From Psychrobacter ciconiae (GTDB lineage: Bacteria; Pseudomonadota; Gammaproteobacteria; Pseudomonadales; Moraxellaceae), in the NCBI RefSeq assembly GCF_904846055.1, contig NZ_CAJGYV010000001.1, positions 1,922,001-1,986,000 of the forward strand: a DNA stretch of 64,000 nucleotides, in the 5' to 3' direction. Positions 37,548-46,036 of this stretch are shown in pieces. Positions within the stretch are counted from its first letter, which is position 1; every line of letters begins with the position of its first letter. The position numbers were made by a program, and so were the translations under genes. A model generated the notes under the pieces. That model was given only the letters and a program-made list of their open reading frames with translations, was not told where the DNA came from and did not search any database.

Positions 37548-37704
37548 AGCAATCTCAAAAAGTTTTAAATTAAATAAACCAAAATCAGTCAAGTCTAATC
37601 ATCTGCTATAAGTTATCTTACAAGCAATCGCCGCAAAAATCAGCTTAAGCTTGGCAGTAAGCTGTTGCAAATCTGTGAGCAGGCAGGCTTTTTAAAGCAA
37701 CAAA

Positions 37705-37728
37705 AAAGGCTGAACTAAGCCAGCCTTT
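37705..37728. terminator. Terminator after the 109-aa secreted protein gene
   Basis: AAAGGCTG pairs with CAGCCTTT across an 8-base loop. The A-run on the left gives a minus-strand U-tract. Confidence 0.75.
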
Positions 37729-37757
37729 AATGAGAAATCAGTTTGTTCAATAGTGAA

Positions 37758-38087
37758 TTAAGCCGGCTTTTGAGGCGGCTTCAAATCAAGACCTTTGGTG
37801 CACTGCTGCAAGTCGCTTTGCATCTTTTTGACATAAGGCAAGGTTGATGGGTCTTTTTTGCTTTGCGCGTAGCTTTCAATTTCCCACATTTGACCGATGG
37901 TCATTTTACTGCGGACATTGATGGTGCAGTTACAAAGTTTTTGTGCGGTAGCTTTATTGGCAACTTTGTATTTTACGGCGCCTTCAACACATTGGTTGAT
38001 GTTGTTCTGTTTGATGTCAAGCGCGTTGGCTTGGGGGATAGCCATAAAGCCAAGGGCGGCTAAAGGTAGGACGTGCAACAGCTTCAT
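37758..38087 (-). CDS. Small secreted protein of unknown function, 109 aa
   Basis: Sec signal peptide at residues 1-22 (MKLLHVLPLAALGFMAIPQANA), leaving an 87-residue periplasmic helical domain with four Cys residues (NQCVEG, QKLCNCTIN, LQQCTKG), likely two disulphides. The CNC centre and spacing recall small Cys-containing periplasmic proteins of Acinetobacter/Psychrobacter, but I know no function. The C-terminus is Pro/Lys-rich (LKPPQKPA). The ATG has an AGAGGAAC ribosome site (plus-strand gttcctct). It is monocistronic with its own terminator. Confidence 0.78.
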   Translation of the reverse strand: MKLLHVLPLAALGFMAIPQANALDIKQNNINQCVEGAVKYKVANKATAQKLCNCTINVRSKMTIGQMWEIESYAQSKKDPSTLPYVKKMQSDLQQCTKGLDLKPPQKPA

Positions 38088-38260
38088 AGAGTTCCTCTCG
38101 TAAGCGGTATTGGTTTAAGTAAAAAAAAGTTAAGTTTCAATACCGCAATTAATCATAAAAACGCTCTCACCATAGCAAGGATTTAAGGCGATGAAAACTG
38201 TTGCCCTGCTGTAATGATGCAAGTGAATGTTACGCAATTGTGAAAATTATTCCAAACCTG

Positions 38261-39028
38261 CTAGCTTTGATAACGGGTCGGGTCATCGACATTTGCGTCC
38301 AAAAAACCTTGCCGGCGAAGGGCGCAGCTGTCACAAACGCCGCAAGCACGACCTTGATTGTCAGCCTGATAGCAGGAAATGGTCTTGCCATAATCGACGC
38401 CAAGGCTTAACCCAAGCTCAATAGTTTGCGCTTTGGACAAGTGTTGTAGCGGAGTTTGCACAAATAAGTGCTGACCGGTAACGCCTGCTTTGGTCGCAAG
38501 GTTGGCTAAGCGCTCAAAAGCTTCAATAAATTCAGGTCGGCAGTCAGGATAGCCTGAATAGTCAATCGAGCTGACCCCAATAACGATATGGTTGGCTTGG
38601 GTAACTTCAGCAACGGCTAACGCATACGATAAAAAAATGGTATTTCGCGCCGGAACATAGGTGTTTGGAATGGCGTCATTGTCGTCAGTAGCTTGGTGGG
38701 AAAACTTGTTGGTATCGCCATCAGGAATGCTCATGCTGTGGTCAGTAAGCGATGAGCCGCCAAGCTGAGCGATATCGATATCAATCACCCGATGCGACAC
38801 GCCAGCATCAAGAGCGATCGCTTTTGCCGCCTCAAGCTCGCTGTTGTGGCGCTGACCGTAATCAAAGCTGATGGCGGTCACCTGATTAAACTGTTGCCGC
38901 GCCCAATACAGACAAGTCACCGAGTCCAGACCACCGGACAGCAGCACAACGGCATTTTGATGGGCAGTATCACCTGTTGAGGTCGATGGGGTTACAGTTT
39001 GGGCGGAATCGGTCATTGTCATCATCAC
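38261..39028 (-). CDS. queC: 7-cyano-7-deazaguanine synthase
   Basis: Converts 7-carboxy-7-deazaguanine to preQ0 using ATP and ammonia in queuosine biosynthesis, the step after QueE, which is also encoded in this window. The PP-loop [16 protein letters not shown] lies near residues 28-43, [13 protein letters not shown] follows, and [17 protein letters not shown] is the family signature. The zinc site at the C-terminus is C-x7-C-x2-C-x2-C in [18 protein letters not shown]. Several Met codons cluster at the N-terminus (MMMTMTDS), so the exact start is uncertain by a few codons. It is divergent from ttcA. Confidence 0.94.
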   Translation of the reverse strand: MMMTMTDSAQTVTPSTSTGDTAHQNAVVLLSGGLDSVTCLYWARQQFNQVTAISFDYGQRHNSELEAAKAIALDAGVSHRVIDIDIAQLGGSSLTDHSMSIPDGDTNKFSHQATDDNDAIPNTYVPARNTIFLSYALAVAEVTQANHIVIGVSSIDYSGYPDCRPEFIEAFERLANLATKAGVTGQHLFVQTPLQHLSKAQTIELGLSLGVDYGKTISCYQADNQGRACGVCDSCALRRQGFLDANVDDPTRYQS

Positions 39029-39133
39029 TTGTTAAGGGTTTATTTAAAATGAAATAAAAAGACGTATCTTAGCAAAATTGCCCTCAAGACAAAACCGTAG
39101 GGCGTAAATTGACCTAAATAATATCAGCATGTT

Positions 39134-39169
39134 TTCAACCCCTTAGCAAAATTTGTTATAATTAGCGCC
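39134..39169 (+). promoter_or_regulatory. Predicted extended -10 promoter of ttcA
   Basis: TGTTATAAT (39154-39162) is a perfect extended -10 element. TTCAAC 17 bases upstream of the TATAAT is a weak -35. The predicted start is near 39168, only a few bases before the first in-frame ATG. Confidence 0.5.
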
Positions 39170-39197
39170 TTTTATGACTGCTATTGTTGAGACTGCT

Positions 39198-40292
39198 ATG
39201 AGCGCCGCGACGTTATTTATCCCAAGCCCAAATCCTCATTTAGATGCTGATGATAAGCCAATTATTGAAAGCTCAAAAAGCTTTGAGAGCCTAGCGCAAA
39301 GCGAAGCCGATTTTGCAAGTGATGACGACGCTCAAGAGTTGGCAGCCATGGCAGCTACTGACCCTGACTCTGTGCGCTTTAAAAAGCTGCAAAAAAAACT
39401 GCGAAAGCAAGTCTCTTGGGCGATTCGCGACTTTAATATGATTGAAGATGGCGATGTGGTCATGGTTTGCATTTCAGGCGGCAAAGACAGCTTTACCTTG
39501 CTGGATATTTTGCTGTTGCTCAAACGCATCGCGCCCATTAACTTTGACATTGTCGCGGTTAATCTTGACCAAAAGCAGCCAAATTTCCCTGAAGAGGTGC
39601 TGCCAAATTATCTTAACGAACAAGGCATTGCCCATTATATTTTGGAAAAAGACACTTATAGCATTGTTAAAAGCGTCGTTCCTGAAGGCAAAACGTACTG
39701 CTCGGCGTGCTCGCGACTGCGCCGTGGTTCGCTTTATGGCTTTGCCAAGCAAATTGGTGCAACCAAAGTGGCGCTTGGGCACCACCGCGATGATATTTTG
39801 GCGACGTTTTTCTTAAATCTCTTTCATGGCGGGGCGCTCAAAGCCATGCCGCCAAAGCTGCTTAGCGATGATGAACAAAATATCTTAATTCGACCGCTGG
39901 CGTATGTGGAAGAAAAAGACATCATCAAATATGCCCGCTATAAAAACTTCCCGATTATTCCATGTAACCTTTGTGGCAGCCAAAAAAACCTGCAGCGCGC
40001 GGTTATTAATGAGATGCTAAGAGACTGGGATAATACCCACCCGCAGCGGCTGGCGTCTATTTTTAAAGCGCTGCAAAATGTTGCGCCATCACAGCTGGCT
40101 GACCGTGAGTTTTTTGACTTTGAAAACTTAAGCCTAAACCGCGATGACGACGAGCGGCTGTTTGAGGGCGAAAATATTCAAGCCGGACAGCTTGAAAGTC
40201 TTGCTGACATCGGTCTGCCCACCGCGCCAAAATCGCAAACCTTTAATCCAAAATTTGCCGAAAAAATCCCAACGGTCAATCCCGTGCTTTAA
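39198..40292 (+). CDS. ttcA: tRNA 2-thiocytidine(32) biosynthesis protein TtcA
   Basis: Thiolates cytidine 32 of certain tRNAs with a 4Fe-4S cluster and ATP. The PP-loop is [15 protein letters not shown]. The cluster cysteines are in [11 protein letters not shown] and PCNLCGSQ, and the [19 protein letters not shown] motif is fully conserved. The product is about 364 residues, longer than the 311 of E. coli because of an acidic N-terminal tail of about 65 residues. An ATG at 39174 also fits the frame, but it would sit at the transcript end without a ribosome site. The ATG at 39198 has GAG upstream and is preferred. It shares a terminator with ccoH. Confidence 0.94.
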   Translation: MSAATLFIPSPNPHLDADDKPIIESSKSFESLAQSEADFASDDDAQELAAMAATDPDSVRFKKLQKKLRKQVSWAIRDFNMIEDGDVVMVCISGGKDSFTLLDILLLLKRIAPINFDIVAVNLDQKQPNFPEEVLPNYLNEQGIAHYILEKDTYSIVKSVVPEGKTYCSACSRLRRGSLYGFAKQIGATKVALGHHRDDILATFFLNLFHGGALKAMPPKLLSDDEQNILIRPLAYVEEKDIIKYARYKNFPIIPCNLCGSQKNLQRAVINEMLRDWDNTHPQRLASIFKALQNVAPSQLADREFFDFENLSLNRDDDERLFEGENIQAGQLESLADIGLPTAPKSQTFNPKFAEKIPTVNPVL

Positions 40293-40316
40293 TCGTACAG
40301 TGCAATTTTGCCATTA

Positions 40317-40344
40317 AAAAAGCCAGCTGAATCACTGGCTTTTT
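40317..40344. terminator. Bidirectional terminator between ttcA and the FixH gene
   Basis: AAAAAGCCAG pairs with CTGGCTTTTT across an 8-base loop, between two convergent genes. Confidence 0.85.
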
Positions 40345-40362
40345 CTTTGATTCAAATAAGCG

Positions 40363-40953
40363 TTAAGACGTTTTGGCAAAAACGGGAAGCGGGCTAAAAG
40401 TCACTTCTGAGCGCGGCAATTTTGCCACGTCCTGCATCCGCCAATCATCCTTGCCATCATAGCTGACTTGCAAATAGTACTTGCCTTTTACCGAATCTAA
40501 ATCCACATGAGCGCGATATTCATTGCCACTTTGGTGTTTTAAAATGGCATCACGGTCTTTTTTGATGTCAGTGGCGTGTGAGATAGACAGCTCAAGCTCA
40601 TCAGGGTAGGTGAGTGGGTCACCATTTAACAGCTTTCCTGATTGCAGGCTTTGTTCAGGGTAGTTCAAATAAAACACCACATCACCATTAGCGGCAAATT
40701 GTAAATCGCCGCGAAGGTCTAAATCGTACATGAGTTTATCGCGCGACACGTCATGATACAGCGTTTTGCCATCCATGTACCAATCATCGCGAACCACGCT
40801 ATCGCGAATTTGATAGGAGTAATAAACAAACCAAAGACAGGCGACCACCACAAACAGCGGCATACCAATCACAAAAATTAGCACCATGTAATTTTTGTAC
40901 CAAGGCTGAGTGTCTTTGTGCTTAAAATTCGAGGATTGAAGTTGCGATGCCAT
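40363..40953 (-). CDS. ccoH: FixH family protein of cbb3 oxidase assembly
   Basis: A 196-residue membrane-anchored protein. One transmembrane helix (MVLIFVIGMPLFVVVACLWF, about residues 23-42) is followed by a periplasmic beta domain with the RDDWYMDGKTL motif typical of FixH/CcoH, and LELSISHATDIKKDRDAIL. CcoH helps copper delivery and assembly of the cbb3 terminal oxidase. It lies 77 bases downstream of ccoG on the same strand, in the usual ccoG-ccoH order, and so probably belongs to one transcript with it. Confidence 0.9.
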   Translation of the reverse strand: MASQLQSSNFKHKDTQPWYKNYMVLIFVIGMPLFVVVACLWFVYYSYQIRDSVVRDDWYMDGKTLYHDVSRDKLMYDLDLRGDLQFAANGDVVFYLNYPEQSLQSGKLLNGDPLTYPDELELSISHATDIKKDRDAILKHQSGNEYRAHVDLDSVKGKYYLQVSYDGKDDWRMQDVAKLPRSEVTFSPLPVFAKTS

Positions 40954-41030
40954 AATTTACCTATCGTGTTGACCAATGCCAGATGAAAAGCGCTTAGGAC
41001 AGCAGGCATCCTAAACGCTGACTTGCAAAA

Positions 41031-42443
41031 TTATTGACCTTGGGTAGTAAAGATATTTTGTTTGCTGACCTTATATTTGCCATCTTCACTAGCGACCGTC
41101 AAGATGACCGGCGTTTGACCCGACTCAATGACGTCAGGATCACCATAAATACTTACCGGCATATCGTAGCTTTCGCCCGCATCAAGCGGCACATCATTAA
41201 AGCGCAATTGCAAGCTTAAGCCCTCTTGCGGCTCAAGAGTCAGCTTATAGGTGTGCGGCTCTTGGGTTTTATTGGTAAGTTTGACAATATAACTGTTTTC
41301 AATCATACCTTGAGCGTTGGTCGATGACAACTGGTTACGGTCACGACGAATGTCAATCTCAAGTGGTACGCGACCGGTTAACGCATAAATCATCCCGCCA
41401 ATTAAGATAGATAATAAAGCCAAATACGCAAACAATCTTGGTCGTAGCAGCTTGCTCGGCTCTTTTTCAACCAATTGCCGCTCAGTGGTATAGCGGATCA
41501 AACCGCGTGGATAACCAACTTTATCCATAATGTCGTTACAAGCATCGACGCAAGCGGCGCACTGAATACAAGCAACCTGCAAGCCATCGCGAATATCAAT
41601 CCCCGTTGGGCACACCTGAACACACATGGTACATTCAACGCAGTCACCTAAATTGTCCGGATGCGTGCCTTTTTTGCGAGCGCCTCGTGGCTCACCGCGC
41701 TCATAGTCGTAGGACACAATCAGTGTATCTTTATCAAACATCACACTTTGGAAGCGACCATAAGGACAGATTTGAATACACATCTGCTCGCGCATGTAAC
41801 CAGCATTGGCATAAGTGGCAAAGGTAAAAATGAACATCGATACCCAAACCCAAACCGGCCAATCAGGGAAGGGAATTACCCCGCCCACCATCTGCCAACT
41901 GTGATATAAAAAATCTGTTCCAGCGACATAGCTGACAAAGGTTGCCGCCGTGATGACTGACAATACAAACCAAATAAAATAAACCAAAAGCCGCTTGGAG
42001 ATTTTTTTGGCACTCATCGGTTCTTTGTCAAACTTAATGCGCTTATTGCGATCACCGATGACTATTTTTTCAACATACTGGTACATATGCGTCCAAATGG
42101 TCTGCGGACAAGCATAACCGCACCAAACGCGACCAGCATAAACAGTAACCACAAACAATAAAAACGCCGCGATAATCGCAAACACAGCAATAAAATAAAA
42201 ATCTTGGGTTAAAAAGGTAATCCCAAAAATATAATAATGCTGCGAGGGCACATCAAACCAAATGGCTTGACGACCATTGAAACGCAGCCATGGCAATATC
42301 AAAAACAGCGCAAGTAGCGCATACATGGTAATGACGCGGATGTTTTGATAAAAACCTTTGATAAATCGAGGATGAACGCGCTGCTTATTGGCGTTTAAAT
42401 CGACCTCGCGAACAGGAATCCTATTGGGTTGTGGTGCTGACAT
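41031..42443 (-). CDS. ccoG: Cytochrome c oxidase accessory protein CcoG (FixG)
   Basis: A 470-residue inner-membrane ferredoxin-like protein needed for cbb3 oxidase assembly, acting as a copper reductase. About five transmembrane helices are visible. The membrane motif VWCGYACPQTIWTHM is followed by the two 4Fe-4S motifs, CVECTMCVQVCPTGIDI and CIQCAACVDACNDIMD (about residues 262-300). A periplasmic Ig-like C-terminal domain follows (MIENSYIVKLTNKT to the end). It is separated from ccoP by the TnpB element. Confidence 0.95.
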   Translation of the reverse strand: MSAPQPNRIPVREVDLNANKQRVHPRFIKGFYQNIRVITMYALLALFLILPWLRFNGRQAIWFDVPSQHYYIFGITFLTQDFYFIAVFAIIAAFLLFVVTVYAGRVWCGYACPQTIWTHMYQYVEKIVIGDRNKRIKFDKEPMSAKKISKRLLVYFIWFVLSVITAATFVSYVAGTDFLYHSWQMVGGVIPFPDWPVWVWVSMFIFTFATYANAGYMREQMCIQICPYGRFQSVMFDKDTLIVSYDYERGEPRGARKKGTHPDNLGDCVECTMCVQVCPTGIDIRDGLQVACIQCAACVDACNDIMDKVGYPRGLIRYTTERQLVEKEPSKLLRPRLFAYLALLSILIGGMIYALTGRVPLEIDIRRDRNQLSSTNAQGMIENSYIVKLTNKTQEPHTYKLTLEPQEGLSLQLRFNDVPLDAGESYDMPVSIYGDPDVIESGQTPVILTVASEDGKYKVSKQNIFTTQGQ

Positions 42444-42762
42444 AAACTTGCCTCTTTAAAAAAAGAATCAGTTTGCTGGCATGGGTAACAAAGAGCGGTA
42501 AAAAACTTGTGGCGTTACGATGTTATCAATGTCAGTTGAGAGGGGTAATAAAACTCTCAATGAACGGTTATCTTAGATGATACTTATTGGTTATATAGTT
42601 TAGCATCACTTAAGATGTAAATGGGGTGAATCTTCAAAAAAACAATAAGCTTAGGCGGATATATCATAGTAATTACGCTTTATATTATATCAAAATCTAC
42701 GGGATTCTTTTGAAAAGAATTCAGACAATAGGGCATTAACTGTTTAGTTAAGATAAAGAACC
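42444..42762 (-). promoter_or_regulatory. ccoG upstream region with inverted repeat
   Basis: No gene is seen in this 319-base stretch between ccoG and the TnpB element. A perfect inverted repeat, TTGAGAG (42536-42542) / CTCTCAA (42554-42560), with an 11-base spacer, lies about 100 bases before ccoG. It could be an operator. It does not match the FNR/ANR consensus TTGAT-N4-ATCAA. Confidence 0.35.
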
Positions 42763-42900
42763 TTGACTTCCTCCCCTCCCTAAAGAAAGGGGATTCCTAC
42801 CGCTAGACGGTCAAGCCCGACCGCAAGAATGTTCTTTGCCGCGTTGATATCGCGGTCATGAGTGACACCGCACTCACAAGTCCATTCTCTTATTCCAAGG
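42762..42900 (-). ncRNA. Predicted omega-RNA (right-end RNA) scaffold of TnpB
   Basis: In TnpB systems the guide RNA overlaps the 3' end of tnpB and ends at the right end. Here the GGGGAGGAAGTCAA end motif marks the likely scaffold end. The guide would be the roughly 16-20 bases to its left (about 42742-42761 on the minus strand). The 5' limit is a guess. Confidence 0.4.
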
Positions 42901-43895
42901 TCCTGACGCCCTTTAGGACTACTGTCACTGATTTGGCGACAACTTGAACAGGTTTGGGTGGTGTAGCTTTCATTCACAATCTCAAAACGACAACCTGCAT
43001 GCTTGCATTTGTAGTCCAATTGCCGTTTGAGTTCAAACCAACCTGCATCGTAAGTCGATTTGGCAAGGTTAGTTTTTTTGGAAGTGAATGATTTTGATTT
43101 TACGTCACCAACCACAATCAGTGAATTGTTCTTAACCAATTGCGTGGTGAATTTATGAATTAAATCTTGGCGAGTATTTTTAATCTTGGCGTGAATGGCT
43201 TGGGCGCGCTGTTTGTTCTTGGCACGCCCCGCTATTGCCAGTTTTTTAGCCCATTTTTGAGTTTGTTTGACGGTGAGGGTGTCGCCATCTGAGGTGGTTG
43301 CAGCTTCTTTGAGTCCTAAATCAATGCCAATCTGACCCGTTCCGCCTTGGGCTTTGGCGTCATTTTGGGCTTTGGCTTTAACGGTGATGCAAGCGTACCA
43401 TCTACCTCTTGCGTCTTGAACCAATTCAAGGGTATTGATTTGGCATAGGCTTAAATTGTAGCTGTCAAACAACTCAATGATCAGCTTTTGACCTTTGGCT
43501 AAGCTCAATTGAATGGTGGATTTCAGCGCCTTTTTACCGCTTTGGCGTGTGGCAAGGTGTTTGATGGCTGACTTTTTAAACGGTATCCAACCTAAGCTTT
43601 TCGTTTTGGCTTTGGGCTTATTGGTTCGCCATCTTAATTTGGCTTTTTTAAACTGCTTTCGGTTTTTGGCATGGGTTTCACTAATCGCTTGAATGGTTTG
43701 CGAATGTAAGCCAAGCAGAGCGCCTGAACCTTTGGTGTATTCGGCTAAGTCGTAAGCGCTAAAAAACTTTCCAGTTCGCTGTAAATGTTTAAAACTCAAC
43801 TCATTGACGTAGTTCCAAACAAAGTTAACCGAACCACTTATCGCGGTCAGTTGTTTGGCGTGTTTGTCTTTAAGCCTGAGTTTAAGAGTTTTCAT
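42780..43895 (-). CDS. tnpB: RNA-guided endonuclease TnpB family protein (IS1341-type OrfB)
   Basis: About 371 residues with the TnpB layout: an N-terminal OrfB helix-turn-helix, a wedge domain, RuvC-I (QIGIDLGLKEA), RuvC-II, a zinc ribbon (CSSC ... CECG) and RuvC-III (THDRDINAAKNI). RuvC-II reads LIVVGDVKSKSF, lacking the usual catalytic Glu. A Glu occurs instead in IVNESYTTQTCSSC, which fits the rearranged-site TnpB subgroup rather than a dead enzyme. The frame also runs up to a GTG at 43937. The ATG at 43895 (MKTLKLRLKD) agrees with the family start. There is no tnpA nearby, so movement would need one in trans. Confidence 0.93.
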   Translation of the reverse strand: MKTLKLRLKDKHAKQLTAISGSVNFVWNYVNELSFKHLQRTGKFFSAYDLAEYTKGSGALLGLHSQTIQAISETHAKNRKQFKKAKLRWRTNKPKAKTKSLGWIPFKKSAIKHLATRQSGKKALKSTIQLSLAKGQKLIIELFDSYNLSLCQINTLELVQDARGRWYACITVKAKAQNDAKAQGGTGQIGIDLGLKEAATTSDGDTLTVKQTQKWAKKLAIAGRAKNKQRAQAIHAKIKNTRQDLIHKFTTQLVKNNSLIVVGDVKSKSFTSKKTNLAKSTYDAGWFELKRQLDYKCKHAGCRFEIVNESYTTQTCSSCRQISDSSPKGRQDLGIREWTCECGVTHDRDINAAKNILAVGLDRLAVGIPFL

Positions 43896-44010
43896 GGTTT
43901 GATTTTGCTGGGTTGAGTGAATTTTAGCAAGCTTCACACAATTCTAAGCGTCAACACCTGTCGCCTGATATCCATGCCTAGGGCGGCATGGTTTTACGGC
44001 GATTTGAGAT

Positions 44011-44043
44011 AAAAAAAGGAGCTTAATGCAAGCTCCTTTTTTT
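44011..44043. terminator. Terminator of ccoNOQP
   Basis: The perfect 14-base stem AAAAAAAGGAGCTT / AAGCTCCTTTTTTT has a 5-base loop. It lies 15 bases after the ccoP stop, immediately before the TnpB element. Confidence 0.9.
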
Positions 44044-44058
44044 ATTTATTAAATAATA

Positions 44059-45213
44059 TTAACTTTCATTAGCAGCAGCAGGTTTTGCAGCTTTTGGTGC
44101 AGTAGTACTGGCAGGGACTTTTGCTTTGTCTGTTGCAGCACCACGGTCTGACAATGAGTAAACATAGGCTGATAAGAGCATAATGCGCTCATTACCAAGC
44201 TTGCTTTCCCATTCAGGCATAACACCTGCTCGACCATAACGTAGGGTATCGCGAACGACTTCACGGTCGCCGCCATATAACCAAATGTCATCGGCTAAGT
44301 TTGGCGCGCCAGTTGCCGTCATACCTTTACCATCTGCACCATGGCAAAGGGCGCACTGTTGACCAAAGATGGCTTCACCTTGAGCGACAAGTGTTTTGTC
44401 AAGCGGAAGGTTGTTTTTGCCACCGTGGTTTGGTGATAACGACAGGACGTATTCTGAGGTTGCTCGGACACCATCTTCACCAAGCTGATCACGCCAAGCT
44501 GGCATTCCGCCAACACGACCTTTATGAAGTGTGGTCAAGATGTTCTCAGCCTCACCGCCATATAGCCAATCGTTGTCAGTGAGGTTAGGGTAGCCTACCG
44601 CGCCTTTAGCGTTTGAACCATGACAAACCGCACAGTTTTGCAAAAACAAACGGCTACCAACTTTTAGCGCATTCGGATCCGCGGCAAGTTTTTCTACATA
44701 AGGTCCAAGCTCATTGATTTTAGCATCAATGTTAGATTGCAAATCTGCAGGCGGCGTCTCACTTTTGCGCAACGTTTCTTGCATCTCGGCTAACGATTTT
44801 AGCGTAGCGGTCGCGCCACTAGCACCCGCCTTTGCCAAAATGTTTTGTTCAAAGTTATCAGTAAAGACCTTATTGTTGCTCTCAAGATCACTGAATAACT
44901 CGTTTCGTGATGTCCAAGGTACAGTTTCGCCGTCAACTTCAACGGTTGAAATGCCTTTCCAATGAGATGGGAAAATCGCAGGGAAGAACACCCAATACAA
45001 GGCGCCCCAAATAATTGACCCAAAAAATATTACTAACCACCATTTAGGCAATGGCTTGTCGTATTCTTGAATGCCGTCATAGCTGTGACCGGTCGTTCCG
45101 TCTTCTTCTACTGTGGGTTTATATTTTAGTACAAATAGTAAGACCCCGAGAATGAACAACCAGCACCCAATACTTAATACGGTAATCCAAGAACTCCAAA
45201 AAAATGTCATCAT
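44059..45213 (-). CDS. ccoP: Cytochrome c oxidase cbb3-type subunit III
   Basis: A 384-residue membrane-anchored dihaem cytochrome c that passes electrons to CcoN. Two N-terminal hydrophobic helices (WSSWITVLSIGCWLFILGVL and WWLVIFFGSIIWGALYWVFF) precede two cytochrome c domains, with CAVCH near residue 195 and CALCH near 286. The DNDWLYGG and DDIWLYGG repeats are typical of CcoP. It ends in an Ala/Lys/Pro tail. Its ATG overlaps the ccoQ stop (ATGA), indicating coupled translation in the ccoNOQP operon. Confidence 0.96.
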   Translation of the reverse strand: MMTFFWSSWITVLSIGCWLFILGVLLFVLKYKPTVEEDGTTGHSYDGIQEYDKPLPKWWLVIFFGSIIWGALYWVFFPAIFPSHWKGISTVEVDGETVPWTSRNELFSDLESNNKVFTDNFEQNILAKAGASGATATLKSLAEMQETLRKSETPPADLQSNIDAKINELGPYVEKLAADPNALKVGSRLFLQNCAVCHGSNAKGAVGYPNLTDNDWLYGGEAENILTTLHKGRVGGMPAWRDQLGEDGVRATSEYVLSLSPNHGGKNNLPLDKTLVAQGEAIFGQQCALCHGADGKGMTATGAPNLADDIWLYGGDREVVRDTLRYGRAGVMPEWESKLGNERIMLLSAYVYSLSDRGAATDKAKVPASTTAPKAAKPAAANES

Positions 45214-45389
45214 TTGTCCTTATTGCGCGTCTCATCTGATGAGGTAGGCTCTACCTCATCGTCAAGCGCAAGTTGTGCATCTTCTTCGAAGCGTTTTTTG
45301 TTTTTTGGCGAATACGCCCACCATGCGACTGCCACGAAGGCAATAAACGCTGAAACGGTCGCAATCGTTTGTAATTCACCAATACTCAT
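45210..45389 (-). CDS. ccoQ: Cytochrome c oxidase cbb3-type subunit CcoQ (59 aa)
   Basis: A 59-residue membrane peptide, [10 protein letters not shown] then a single hydrophobic helix (VSAFIAFVAVAWWAYSP) and the highly characteristic SPKNKKRFEEDA motif of CcoQ/FixQ, which stabilises the CcoP-CcoNO complex. The tail is acidic (LALDDEVEPTSSDETR). Its ATG overlaps the ccoO stop (TAATG) and its stop overlaps the ccoP start, so the three genes are translationally coupled. Confidence 0.93.
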   Translation of the reverse strand: MSIGELQTIATVSAFIAFVAVAWWAYSPKNKKRFEEDAQLALDDEVEPTSSDETRNKDK

Positions 45390-46027
45390 TAGCGCTGTCC
45401 TTCCATCGCGGTGCCAAGTTGTTGTAAATAAGCGACTAAAGCATCAAGCTCAGTTGCGCCCTGAACAGCATCTGGCGCACCTTCAATGTCATCTTCTGTG
45501 TAAGGTACACCAAAGCGGTCACGGAATAAGCGCATTTTTTTCTGAATATCATCACCCTTGACTTCGCTTGTGGCAAGCCATGGGAATCCTGGCATCACAG
45601 ATTCAGGAACCAATGAGCGCGGGTCAATTAAATGCTGCTTTTGCCAATCTTCAGAGTATCTGCCACCAACGCGAGCAAGGTCAGGTCCGGTACGCTTTGA
45701 GCCCCATAAAAATGGATGGTCCCAAGTAGATTCAGCCGCGCGCGAATAAGGTCCATAACGCTCAACCTCGGCACGAAGTGGTCGCACCATTTGGGTATGA
45801 CAAACGTGACAACCCTCGCGAATATAAATCTCGCGACCTTCAAACTCAAGCGCTGTCCAAGGCTTCATTGAAGGCATAGGGGTGTTTACCCCGCCTTCTT
45901 CAGGCGCTTTTTGATCATAAATAAGTGGTACGATTTCGACCAGTGTTGCAAAGCTAATTGCAATCACGATAAAGATGACCAACAAGCCTGTATTTTTTTC
46001 AATTATTTCATGCGGAATACCAGCCAT
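45389..46027 (-). CDS. ccoO: Cytochrome c oxidase cbb3-type subunit II
   Basis: A 212-residue monohaem cytochrome c subunit. The N-terminal anchor helix ([20 protein letters not shown]) is followed by a periplasmic domain with the haem motif [15 protein letters not shown] (about residues 71-85) and [16 protein letters not shown] sequence, here [13 protein letters not shown]. The axial Met is probably in [10 protein letters not shown]. It follows ccoN by 9 bases and overlaps ccoQ. Length and motifs are standard for CcoO. Confidence 0.96.
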   Translation of the reverse strand: MAGIPHEIIEKNTGLLVIFIVIAISFATLVEIVPLIYDQKAPEEGGVNTPMPSMKPWTALEFEGREIYIREGCHVCHTQMVRPLRAEVERYGPYSRAAESTWDHPFLWGSKRTGPDLARVGGRYSEDWQKQHLIDPRSLVPESVMPGFPWLATSEVKGDDIQKKMRLFRDRFGVPYTEDDIEGAPDAVQGATELDALVAYLQQLGTAMEGQR

Positions 46028-46036
46028 GATAGCTCC

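Larger units (their letters stand above)
42762..43998 (-). mobile_element. IS1341-type (IS200/IS605 superfamily) element carrying only tnpB
   Basis: There is one tnpB and no tnpA. The right end (low coordinates, downstream of tnpB) carries the conserved GGGGAGGAAGTCAAG just after the stop, at about 42762-42776. The left end carries a subterminal hairpin, CCATGCC / GGCATGG (43972-43991), as expected for Y1-transposase recognition. The exact boundaries are estimated. The element lies between the ccoP terminator and the ccoG upstream region, splitting the cco cluster. Confidence 0.72.

Noticed and set aside
42780..43895. TnpB as a nuclease-dead transcription regulator
   Set aside because: The RuvC-I and RuvC-III Asp residues and zinc ribbon are intact, and an alternative Glu is present. 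The element ends also look recent.
42444..44060. A tnpA (Y1 transposase) partner for the TnpB element
   Set aside because: No open frame with a HuH motif exists on either side.
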